Assembly (NCBI GenBank): GCA_035714085.1
Contig: DASTMP010000205.1
Span: 1 to 64,000, forward strand
Source of the DNA: JAJVID01 sp035714085
GTDB lineage: Bacteria; Acidobacteriota; Blastocatellia; RBC074
Length of the DNA stretch: 64,000 nucleotides
Reading direction: 5' to 3'
The notes under the pieces were generated by a model. That model was not told the DNA's origin, did no database searches, and worked only from the letters and a program-made list of their open reading frames with translations. A program made the translations under genes and the position numbers. Below are positions 56,881 through 64,000 of this stretch, piece by piece; positions within the stretch are counted from its first letter, which is position 1; every line of letters begins with the position of its first letter.

Positions 56881-58080
56881 ATGAAAAAGACTTCTCCGTT
56901 CACAGTCGTTTTGTTTCTGCTCTCGCTGACCGTCGCCGCGTTCGGGCAAGGATACGCGACGGGCAATCGCGTCGTGATCAAATCCGTGGTCCTCGGCGAA
57001 GACCGAACCATACTTGTCCGCACGCCGCCCGGGTACGATCACGACGGGCAGCGTTACCCTGTGCTGTATTTGACTGACGGCGACGCGCATCTCGGCCATA
57101 CCGCAAGCACGATTGAATTCCTAGCGCGCAGCGGCCGGATGCCGGAAATGATCGTCGTGGCGATCACCAATACCGATCGCACCCGCGACCTGACTCCTAC
57201 CAACGCCTCGATGTGGCGTCCCGACGGAAGCGAAATGAAATTCCCGACCAGCGGCGGCGCGGACAGGTTCCTCAAATTCATCGAGACCGAATTGATCCCG
57301 AAGATCGAAAAGGATTACCGCACGCAACCCTATCGTGTCTTCGCGGGCCATTCGTTCGGCGGGTTGTTCGCGATATACGCCCTCCTGGCCCGCCCTGAAA
57401 TCTTCAACGCCTATATTGCGGCCAGCCCGTCGATGCATTGGGACAACCAACTGCTTTCGCGCAAGGCCGAAGAGTTCTTCAAGGATCGAAAGGAACTGAA
57501 CCGTACGCTCTATTTCACGCTGGCCAACGAAGGCGGGGCCATGCGCGAAGGCTTCGATCGGTTCAAAGGCGTTCTCGGCAAGAACAAGCCGAAGGGATTC
57601 GAATGGGACTCGATGTTGATGGAGGACGAGGACCACGGCTCGGTGGTGATGCGCAGCCACTATCATGGCCTCCGCAAGGTTTTCGACGGGTGGCAGGTCA
57701 CGGCCGATATCGCCGCGGGCGGCGCGCCGGCGGTCGAAAGCCATTACAAACAGCTTTCGGCGAAATTCGGCTACGAGATTCCGCCGCCCGAACTGTTGAT
57801 GAACAACCTCGGCTACCAACTAATGGGTGAGGGAAAGACGGATGAGGCGATCGCCGTTTTCAAATCGAACGTCGAACGCTATCCGCATTCCGCCAATGTC
57901 TACGATAGTCTCGCCGAGGCTTACGAGAAAACCGGCAAGTTCGATATGGCGAGGCCGAATTACGAAAAGGCCGTCCAGTTGGGATCCCAAAACAACGACC
58001 CGAACCTGCAGGTCTACAAAACCAATTTTGACAGAGTTGACGGATTGTTAAAGAAGACCGCGGATGGCGCGAGGAAATAG
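56881..58080 (+). CDS. Secreted esterase (enterochelin-esterase-like) with C-terminal TPR
   Basis: A 399-residue protein with AAGGAGG before the ATG and signal peptide FTVVLFLLSLTVAAFG. The esterase D/Fes-like alpha/beta fold has YPVLYLTDGDAHL, nucleophile Ser in FAGHSFGGLFA and His in DEDHGSVV. Two TPR-like units at the C-terminus (DEAIAVFKSNVERYPHSANV, YDSLAEAYEKTGKFD) are commonly appended in this family. It may cleave siderophore or other ester bonds outside the cytoplasm. The substrate is unknown. Confidence 0.88.
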   Translation: MKKTSPFTVVLFLLSLTVAAFGQGYATGNRVVIKSVVLGEDRTILVRTPPGYDHDGQRYPVLYLTDGDAHLGHTASTIEFLARSGRMPEMIVVAITNTDRTRDLTPTNASMWRPDGSEMKFPTSGGADRFLKFIETELIPKIEKDYRTQPYRVFAGHSFGGLFAIYALLARPEIFNAYIAASPSMHWDNQLLSRKAEEFFKDRKELNRTLYFTLANEGGAMREGFDRFKGVLGKNKPKGFEWDSMLMEDEDHGSVVMRSHYHGLRKVFDGWQVTADIAAGGAPAVESHYKQLSAKFGYEIPPPELLMNNLGYQLMGEGKTDEAIAVFKSNVERYPHSANVYDSLAEAYEKTGKFDMARPNYEKAVQLGSQNNDPNLQVYKTNFDRVDGLLKKTADGARK

Positions 58081-58093
58081 CCACAATGTTCAT

Positions 58094-58129
58094 ATTTCAT
58101 ACGCCATATCAAAGTATGGCGTATGAAAT
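58094..58129. repeat. Perfect 15-bp inverted repeat
   Basis: ATTTCATACGCCATA and TATGGCGTATGAAAT flank a 6-base loop (58109-58114). No T-tract follows, so it is not a standard terminator. It may be an operator or RNA hairpin between the esterase and the subtilase. Confidence 0.55.
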
Positions 58130-58192
58130 ACGGCATTCGGTGTATCATTGTCGCGCCTGCCACAGGACTTTCGAACGACGAGGATATGCCTG

Positions 58193-59590
58193 ATGCTGAA
58201 CACATATATAACAACGACTATCACCAGTGAAACGAAAATCTCTCCAGCCTTCGCCCCATTCCTTGCCGACAGCGGTCCCGACGACATCCGCGAAGCCATC
58301 GTAATTTTCCGATCGCCGGAGCGCCCGACAGAACCAGAACGGCAGTCCCCGACCGGGCGGTTGCGCGCGTTGGGCGAAAGGCTCAAAGAGGTCGCGTCGC
58401 GCAAGCTCTCGCAACAGGCGGTTCAGAGGGAAGTTCTCAACGGTTACCAGCAGGCCGGCAGCAAGAGTCTGCCGGGCAAACAGGAGCTGCGGTTCGCGAC
58501 AATCGGCTCCAACGCGCTGCCGGTCGCAGCGGTTGAGGTCACGCCGAGAACCTTGCCGATTCTCGCCGAGATGCCGGAAGTGGTCGCGATCCTGCCGAAT
58601 CAGAGGGTCAACCTGATCCAGCCCAAAGAGGTCGAGTACAAAGAGCTGCTGCGCCAGGAAGAGCGAGACGGGCTGACCTGGGGATTGAGGGAGCTTGATA
58701 TCCCCGAATTGTGGGAGACGACGAAAGGCGCAGGGATCAACATTGCAGTGCTCGACACCGGCGTCTATGCGGAGCACCCGGCGCTCGCGGGCCGCGTCGC
58801 CGATTTCATCGTCGTTGATCCGCTGGGCCGTCGGATCAAATCGGAACCGGCGTATGATTGCGCCGCGCACGGCACGCACGTCTGCGGCACGATCGCGGGC
58901 GGCAAGACGACCCATGACGTCTCGATAGGGGTTGCGCCGGAAGCCACACTCTACGTCGCGGGCGTGATGGTCGGCGACGCCACACTGCGCACGCTGATGG
59001 AGGGCGTCTCCTGGGCGGTTGAAAAGGGCGTGGACATCATCAATATGTCGCTGGGCTTCAGCTATTACGAGCCGCTCTTCGATGAAGTCTTCAAACTCCT
59101 GCTCGATCTTTTCGGCATACTGCCTGTCGTGGCCATCGGCAACGAAAATCACGGCAGCAGTTCCTCGCCCGGCAACACGGCCAACGCATTCTCGGTCGGC
59201 GCGGTCGAGAAGATGAAGGGCGGCAAGTGCGACGTGGCTTTCTTCAGCGGCGGCGCGAGCCTGGTCTTTCCGGGAGATGACCAAAACGTGATCATCACCA
59301 AACCGGACGTGGTCGCGCCCGGCGCGCAAATTTTTTCCTGCATCCCGACCGAAAAACGGCCCGATGGCGTCTTCGAGTATACTTATATGAATGGCACTTC
59401 GATGGCGACGCCGCACGTAGCGGGCGCGGCGGCGCTCTTGATGGCCGCTAAACCCGAAGCTCCGGTCACCGACATCATCCGCGCGCTGAAAGAGACCGCC
59501 AAACACCCGAGTGGCGAAAATTTGCGCCCCGATAATCGCTGGGGCTACGGATTAATTCAACCCGTGAGAGCCTTGCAGTCATTGGGCTGA
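58193..59590 (+). CDS. Subtilisin-like (S8) serine peptidase
   Basis: A 465-residue protein from the ATG at 58193, 8 bases after GAGGA. There is no clear signal peptide. Residues 20-150 resemble an I9-type propeptide (REAIVIFRSPE, then VAAVEVTPRTLPILAEMPEV). The catalytic domain has Asp in IAVLDTGVYAEHP, His in HGTHVCGTIAGG, the oxyanion Asn in AIGNENHGSS and Ser in NGTSMATPHVAG, so the triad is complete. Without an export signal it may act inside the cell. The next gene codes for a propeptide-like small protein. Confidence 0.9.
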   Translation: MLNTYITTTITSETKISPAFAPFLADSGPDDIREAIVIFRSPERPTEPERQSPTGRLRALGERLKEVASRKLSQQAVQREVLNGYQQAGSKSLPGKQELRFATIGSNALPVAAVEVTPRTLPILAEMPEVVAILPNQRVNLIQPKEVEYKELLRQEERDGLTWGLRELDIPELWETTKGAGINIAVLDTGVYAEHPALAGRVADFIVVDPLGRRIKSEPAYDCAAHGTHVCGTIAGGKTTHDVSIGVAPEATLYVAGVMVGDATLRTLMEGVSWAVEKGVDIINMSLGFSYYEPLFDEVFKLLLDLFGILPVVAIGNENHGSSSSPGNTANAFSVGAVEKMKGGKCDVAFFSGGASLVFPGDDQNVIITKPDVVAPGAQIFSCIPTEKRPDGVFEYTYMNGTSMATPHVAGAAALLMAAKPEAPVTDIIRALKETAKHPSGENLRPDNRWGYGLIQPVRALQSLG

Positions 59591-59617
59591 TTAGTGTTAC
59601 AATAATCCCGCTAATAA

Positions 59618-59657
59618 CGGTTCAAGTTTAATTAGTAGGTTCAAGTGTAGGTTCAAG
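59618..59657 (+). promoter_or_regulatory. Three GGTTCAAG direct repeats before the inhibitor-like gene
   Basis: GGTTCAAG occurs at 59619, 59638 and 59650, within 50 bases of the next start codon. The repeats could be regulator-binding sites. No clear ribosome site is present before the ATG at 59669. Confidence 0.35.
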
Positions 59658-59668
59658 CGGGTGTCCCA

Positions 59669-60058
59669 ATGGGTTTAGGCAACGTCCACTCAAAAATCAG
59701 CCGGGAGTTTAGCCGCAGGCTCGACCGGCTGCAGCCGCGCGACAAGGTGCGCGCCATCGTGATGCTGCGCGCTGAGGGCAATGGCGGAGGCGGCGCCTCC
59801 GGAAGGCCATCGCGCTCCGAACGACAAGAAGCCGCTGAGCAAGTCAGCCGGGCGACCGAAGCCGCGTTGCCGGAGATTGATCAGATTCTGGAGAAATTCG
59901 ACGGACACCGCCTGGCCGAGCATCCGAACGCGGTCGGCGCCATCCCGGTCGAAACCACCGTCGGAGGCGTGATCGCGCTGGCCCGCGCTGATTGCGTCAA
60001 AACTATTCTTGAAGATCAAAACATCCTGCCTATCCATACAGCCGAATCGAACGGCTAA
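59669..60058 (+). CDS. Small protein resembling a stand-alone subtilisin propeptide/inhibitor
   Basis: A 129-residue protein with no signal peptide. DKVRAIVMLRAEG and AIPVETTVGGVIALARADCV followed by KTILEDQNILPI match in order and spacing the propeptide-like N-terminus of the upstream subtilase (DIREAIVIFRSP; LPVAAVEVTPRTLPILAEMP, then EVVAILPNQ). The I9 fold acts as an intramolecular chaperone and inhibitor of subtilases. A separate copy 78 bases downstream could restrain the enzyme in the cytoplasm. This is inferred from sequence pattern and position. Confidence 0.6.
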   Translation: MGLGNVHSKISREFSRRLDRLQPRDKVRAIVMLRAEGNGGGGASGRPSRSERQEAAEQVSRATEAALPEIDQILEKFDGHRLAEHPNAVGAIPVETTVGGVIALARADCVKTILEDQNILPIHTAESNG

Positions 60059-60359
60059 AGCTGCTATCCCCTAAAAGGCAAATCATCAGTCGGTAGAATC
60101 TGCTGCCGACCTCATTCGCTTTCGAATTGAATCGATAAGAAGGTAACGGTTCGCTATTCATGTCGCGATCTCTGCCTTACCTATCCCCCGCCGCCTCACA
60201 CGCCCCGGCCCAGGACCCGAACCGGGCGCCGCCGTGCTTTTGCGCCTCTTCGCGCGCACCCCGTTTTTGACGACGCTGGAAGGCAATCCCAGAGATCTTT
60301 GGTCTCCAGAAAATGGAAACTCAACCTCCGGGATTGCTTTCAGCATTGGAAGAAATGTT
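60059..60359. other. 300-base spacer between convergent genes
   Basis: No gene or clear hairpin is seen between the inhibitor-like gene and the VCBS gene. The stretch 60172-60240 is very rich in C (CCCCCGCCGCC and similar). Confidence 0.4.
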
Positions 60360-62606
60360 TTAGGGAACAATCTTTGTGTTATTGATCAGCGCCGAGAGAC
60401 CATTCGATCCGCGATCAACGGTGACCAGGTCGAGAAGAAGATCACCGTTGAGGTCGCCTGCAACCAGACCACCAGGATTTACGCCGACGCCAAAGTTTGC
60501 CGCGGGTGAGGTACGTACAATGGCGAATACAATCCCATCGGCTGAAGTTATAAACGCCTTACCGGCGTTCAGCAGAACAGAAACTGTGTTCGATCCCGTG
60601 TTGGTCACTGCCACATCAAGACGCCTATCATTGTTGAAGTCTCCGAGCGTCAGAGACGACGGATTGCCGGCAACTGCAAAATTGAATGCGGCCTGGAAGC
60701 CTCCGAGACCGTTTCCCAGCAATATAGAGACGTTGCTCGAACTTGCGTTGGCCGACACGATGTCGGCGAATCCGTCGCCATTCATGTCGCCCACAGCTAC
60801 GGCAAGCGGGCTCCTGCCGACGGGAATGTCCTTCAGCTGCGAGAATGCGCCATCTCCGTTGCCGAGAAATACGGTGACACTATTAGTATTGGGACTCGCA
60901 GTTACCAAGTCCGGCCGGCCATCGCCATTGAAATCACCTGTGGTGAGGGCAGAAACCGAGTTAGCAGTCGCAATGCTCTTAGGCGACTGGAAAGTTCCGT
61001 TACCATTGCCTAAGAGGACCACGATCGTTCCTGGGAATGGATTGGATCCCCAAGCCGCCAAGTCCAGATTGCCATCTGAATTAAAATCTGCGACCTCCAG
61101 AGCGGAAGGGGAGGAGTTGATATTCAATAACCGAGGCGCCTGAAAAGTTCCGTCGCCATTTCCTAGCAGGACTGCGATACCCGAGAAGGAGCCGATCGCC
61201 AAGTCTGGGATCTTATCGTTGTTAAAGTCGCCGACAGGCAGTTGGGAACCGTTGGGGCTAAAGCCAAGCGTAATCCTTGTTCCCGCACGGAAGGTTCCGT
61301 CACCATTTCCCATAAAGGTCGATAAATTTGCCCCGGAGGAGCTGACAACAGCAAGATCAAGGATTTTATCTCCATCAAAATCGATCACAGCCATGGAGCT
61401 CGGCGAGTTGGTGTTAATATTCGCCGCTGCTTGGAAGGCGCCATCGCCGTTTCCAAAGAATTCGGAGATGACGCCCGAGGGTGACGTCGAGGGCTGGGAT
61501 ACAACCACGTCCCGGAATCCATCGCCGTTAAAGTCGCCCACCGACAGCATAGTCGGACTCCCGCTCAAGGCATAGCTAGCTGGCGCTTGAAAGCTTCCGT
61601 CGCCGATACCGAGCAAAATCGAGATACTGCCCACGCCGCCAAATTGGGAGTTAGAGTGGGCAATGACAAGATCCGGAATCTGATCGCCGTTAAAATCGTC
61701 CGCCGTCATGAAGACTGGACTTTGGCTGACGGCAACGTTTAGCGGATCTAGGAAGGTTCCGTCGCCATTCCCAATCAAAATCGAAATCTCGTCCAGGTTC
61801 GAAAGCGCGACTGCCAGATCAGGCTTGTGGTCTCCGTCGAAATCGCTAATCGTAACCGATCTGGGACTGCTATCCACGGCAACATTTGTCGCCGGCAGCA
61901 AGGCCCCATCGCCCCTTCCCAGCAGGACAGACACGCTATTAGAACTCGAGTTCGCTACCGCCGCGTCTAGCATTCCATCACCGTTGAGATCACCCAGGGC
62001 GACAGACGCTGGGCTGTTGCTCACGGGGAAGATCTGCCGTGGCCCGAACGTTCCATCGCCATTGCCTAAGGACACTGAAACTGTTCCGCCCGGGAATCCG
62101 GTAGAAGTGGACGCCAGGTCGGGTTTTCCATCACTATTGAAGTCGCCGACGGCAATCGCGGAGGTCTGGAAGTCAACGAAAACATTGATCGGCGATTGAA
62201 AAGCGCCATCCCCTCTACCAAGCAAAACTAAGCAAGTACTACTAAACTGGATCAGTGTCACCAAATCCGGCTTACCATCGACATTGATGTCGGCGATCGC
62301 GATGGAAGCCGGAGACTGGCCTGAGGGAAAGGTTGTCACTATCGCCGGCTGAAATGTTCCGTCTCCTTTGCCAAGCATCACTGAAACAGTGGCAGTGCTC
62401 CCATTGCCCAAGATTACATCGGCTTTGCCGTCATTATTCATATCTCCGACTGCGACTACGGATCCGCCAGGGACGAAGTCTCGGCGCGCAATGAACGACA
62501 CAGGCTGGGCCACACCCTGGGATTGCAACAATCCACTTAGGACAAATATCGGCAGCGCTCGGGTCATCAGGATTCGGACAAAGTATTTTGATCTGGTAGA
62601 TATCAT
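60360..62606 (-). CDS. Secreted FG-GAP/VCBS-repeat protein
   Basis: A 748-residue protein. The ATG at 62606 is preferred (AGGAGAG upstream; it gives signal peptide ALPIFVLSGLLQSQGVA). The mature part is more than a dozen repeats of about 50 residues with the calcium-binding core DFNxDGxPDL, e.g. VGDFNSDGKPDLAS, alternating with VLLGNGDGTFQ. These form an integrin-alpha-like beta-propeller. Such exported proteins bind calcium and surfaces or polysaccharides. There is no enzyme domain or sorting tail. It is an isolated gene, convergent with the inhibitor-like gene. Confidence 0.9.
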   Translation of the reverse strand: MISTRSKYFVRILMTRALPIFVLSGLLQSQGVAQPVSFIARRDFVPGGSVVAVGDMNNDGKADVILGNGSTATVSVMLGKGDGTFQPAIVTTFPSGQSPASIAIADINVDGKPDLVTLIQFSSTCLVLLGRGDGAFQSPINVFVDFQTSAIAVGDFNSDGKPDLASTSTGFPGGTVSVSLGNGDGTFGPRQIFPVSNSPASVALGDLNGDGMLDAAVANSSSNSVSVLLGRGDGALLPATNVAVDSSPRSVTISDFDGDHKPDLAVALSNLDEISILIGNGDGTFLDPLNVAVSQSPVFMTADDFNGDQIPDLVIAHSNSQFGGVGSISILLGIGDGSFQAPASYALSGSPTMLSVGDFNGDGFRDVVVSQPSTSPSGVISEFFGNGDGAFQAAANINTNSPSSMAVIDFDGDKILDLAVVSSSGANLSTFMGNGDGTFRAGTRITLGFSPNGSQLPVGDFNNDKIPDLAIGSFSGIAVLLGNGDGTFQAPRLLNINSSPSALEVADFNSDGNLDLAAWGSNPFPGTIVVLLGNGNGTFQSPKSIATANSVSALTTGDFNGDGRPDLVTASPNTNSVTVFLGNGDGAFSQLKDIPVGRSPLAVAVGDMNGDGFADIVSANASSSNVSILLGNGLGGFQAAFNFAVAGNPSSLTLGDFNNDRRLDVAVTNTGSNTVSVLLNAGKAFITSADGIVFAIVRTSPAANFGVGVNPGGLVAGDLNGDLLLDLVTVDRGSNGLSALINNTKIVP

Positions 62607-63385
62607 GGTCACTCTCCTGTGTGCAGGCAAAATCTCATGCACATTGTGTGGTTTTTGGCGTCTCTTCAATTCAATATGAAGAGAAAACGGATTCGAATCT
62701 TGAAAAAACGAGAAGGATTTCCCGCGAGGCCCTGGATCTCTGCGGAGAACTATTTAGCGGGTCACTACTGTTAAAATGATACCCGCCGCAAAACTGCGCG
62801 GAAGGTCGATACAGCGTAATATCAGGCGCGGGTATCCTCTATTTCGACTTCCTGCCGAATCTGAGGTGGCGGGGATTAAACGGGGGAAATCCGGCGAATG
62901 TGTTTAATACCCCTAGATCCACTCATTGAGGTCCTCGCTGGATTGCAGTGTGAGGAGGGATTCGATGAATCATGAAATATGCGCAAATCCCATTGACGTT
63001 CGCAACATGCGCATTTTGAGAGAAGGACAGCCCCCATCGCTTTTTATCGCAGGAGCAATATCGTCCTATGGCTATTATGTTTGCGCCCATGTGGGTTTCA
63101 GGTTGGACTAACCGGCTTTTAAACCGCTATTAGTAGCCTTGAGACCTGAACTCCTGGTAATACTCAAATTCCCTCTTCAATGACTGATGCCAAAATTGGA
63201 AAAGTATTTCATGGAAATGTGGCATGATTACTTCAGGTTGAACTAACCGGCTGAAAAATCCTATAAATCCTGTCTATTTTCATTTTTTCAGGGCGCCGCA
63301 TCGCGTCATAAAGGCTCTCGCTGGCGCCGTTGTGTCGTGGCCATAAGAAATTCGCTCGCGCATGGTCTATCATAATTGTTTGAGT
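62607..63385. other. 780-base gene-poor region with direct repeats
   Basis: Apart from a possible 48-codon frame (62965), no gene is seen. AGGTTGGACTAACCGGCT (about 63101) and AGGTTGAACTAACCGGCT (about 63236) are near-identical direct repeats about 135 bases apart. GATACCCGCCGC (62779) and GCGCGGGTATCC (62826) are loosely inverted. Confidence 0.45.
62965..63111 (+). CDS. Possible small protein (48 residues)
   Basis: The ATG at 62965 follows GAGGAGGG with ideal spacing. The frame begins MNHEICANPIDVRNMRILRE and ends 63111. No family is recognised, and codon use is weaker than in neighbours. The good ribosome site is the only support. Confidence 0.25.
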   Translation: MNHEICANPIDVRNMRILREGQPPSLFIAGAISSYGYYVCAHVGFRLD

Positions 63386-64000
63386 ATGAGCGTTGATTTG
63401 ATGCGAATGAATTCATCTTTATCTGAAGCGTTGACCGAATCCCGCCAATTCATTCTCGTAACTACAAGCGAATGGAACGCGGTCGACGGCGAGATGAGGC
63501 TGTATGAACGCGACTCGATCAATGACCGGTGGAAGGTGGCCGGCGAAAAGATTCCGGTTGTCGTTGGACGCAATGGAATGGCCTGGGGCAAAGGCTTGCA
63601 CGGCGACGCCATTGGCGAAGGGCCGGTGAAACAAGAAGGCGACGGGCGATCTCCCGCCGGCGCATTTAGCCTAAGTTCGGCGTTCGGATACGCGCCGCCC
63701 GAGCAGGCGGGCAAGGTGAGGTTGCCTTACGTTCACGCAGTCGCAACGCTCGAATGCGTGGACGATCCGCAATCGGCGCATTACAACAGAATCATTGATC
63801 GCGGCAGCGTCGAAAACCACGATTGGAAAAGCTCGGAGCGAATGCGGCGCGATGATGATCAATATCGCTGGGGCGTGGTCGTCGATCACAACGCTCGACG
63901 CGAGCCGGGATGCGGCTCGTGCGTATTCCTGCACATCTGGGAGGCGCCGGGAAAGGGAACCGCAGGTTGCGCGGCGATGAGTTCGTTGTCAATGGAAGGT
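63386..64000 (+). CDS. L,D-transpeptidase (YkuD-like) family protein, 3' end off window
   Basis: The frame is open from the ATG at 63386 to the window edge (205 codons). KIPVVVGRNGMAWGKGLHG, GDGRSPAGAFSLSSAFGY and CGSCVFLHIWEAPGKGTAGC followed by AAM match exported YkuD-like proteins; the last cysteine is the expected nucleophile and the preceding HIW the conserved His. L,D-transpeptidases cross-link peptidoglycan or attach proteins to it. A signal peptide is not obvious from this start, so the protein may begin elsewhere or act differently. The C-terminus is missing. Confidence 0.82.
   Translation, partial: MSVDLMRMNSSLSEALTESRQFILVTTSEWNAVDGEMRLYERDSINDRWKVAGEKIPVVVGRNGMAWGKGLHGDAIGEGPVKQEGDGRSPAGAFSLSSAFGYAPPEQAGKVRLPYVHAVATLECVDDPQSAHYNRIIDRGSVENHDWKSSERMRRDDDQYRWGVVVDHNARREPGCGSCVFLHIWEAPGKGTAGCAAMSSLSMEG

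Overview
This is about 64 kb of bacterial chromosome, GC-rich with strong G/C third-position preference. The gene families (secreted Tricorn-like S41 peptidases in tandem, 'MYCPRC' zinc-ribbon membrane proteins, an ABC exporter paired with a DUF1854 protein, a SpoIIE phosphatase with PDZ and GAF domains, a PCSADW/FCxxC small protein at the left edge) suggest an Acidobacteriota genome, perhaps Blastocatellia. That placement is inference from gene content. No phage, plasmid or CRISPR array is visible. The only recognisable transposon is one IS200/IS605-type tnpB element, but several families of palindromic intergenic repeats are scattered through the window.

Layout. 1-5.3 kb (minus strand): a partial zinc-finger-like protein; a semialdehyde dehydrogenase plus FAH-family hydrolase pair that fits the end of a Weimberg-type pentose pathway; and an ECF sigma / anti-sigma / secreted-protein operon. 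5.3-6.9 kb: tnpB with a recognisable right end and omega-RNA region. 7-15 kb (plus): a secreted amidohydrolase, a HEAT-repeat/cyclophilin fusion, an orphan LolD-type ATPase, tRNA-Cys, a thiolase and a zinc-ribbon TPR protein. 15.3-17.5 kb: recA interrupted by a 360-residue LAGLIDADG intein. 17.7-21.5 kb: a tightly packed selD / FAD disulfide reductase / EgtB-like operon. Here selD carries an in-frame TGA (selenocysteine) followed by a SECIS-like hairpin, so its true start lies 114 bases upstream of the open frame.

21.6-32.0 kb (minus) is the most novel region: a seven-gene signalling operon. In transcription order it encodes a 4-TM membrane protein, a small protein, a 1382-residue FIST/multi-GAF histidine kinase, a receiver/HATPase protein, an NtrC-type sigma-54 activator, a receiver-like/aminoglycoside-phosphotransferase-fold kinase and a second membrane protein. 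Five of the genes overlap or nearly abut. A -24/-12 promoter (GG-N10-GC) and a 12-bp palindrome at enhancer distance lie upstream, so the operon probably controls itself through its own sigma-54 activator. I do not recognise this arrangement as a named system.

32.3-44.4 kb: a class V aminotransferase, a zinc-ribbon membrane protein, a PDZ/GAF/SpoIIE phosphatase, an alpha/beta hydrolase with an MBL hydrolase, the ABC exporter/DUF1854 pair, and two divergent Tat-exported sugar-isomerase-like proteins. 44.4-60 kb: a truncated DUF4328 gene, three tandem Tricorn-like peptidases with a zinc-ribbon gene between the first two, an esterase-TPR protein, and a subtilase followed by a small protein resembling a stand-alone propeptide/inhibitor. 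60.3-64 kb: a secreted FG-GAP/VCBS repeat protein, a 0.8-kb gene-poor stretch and the start of an L,D-transpeptidase cut by the window edge.

All calls rest on reading the sequence; no database search was run. Residue positions marked 'about' are estimates.
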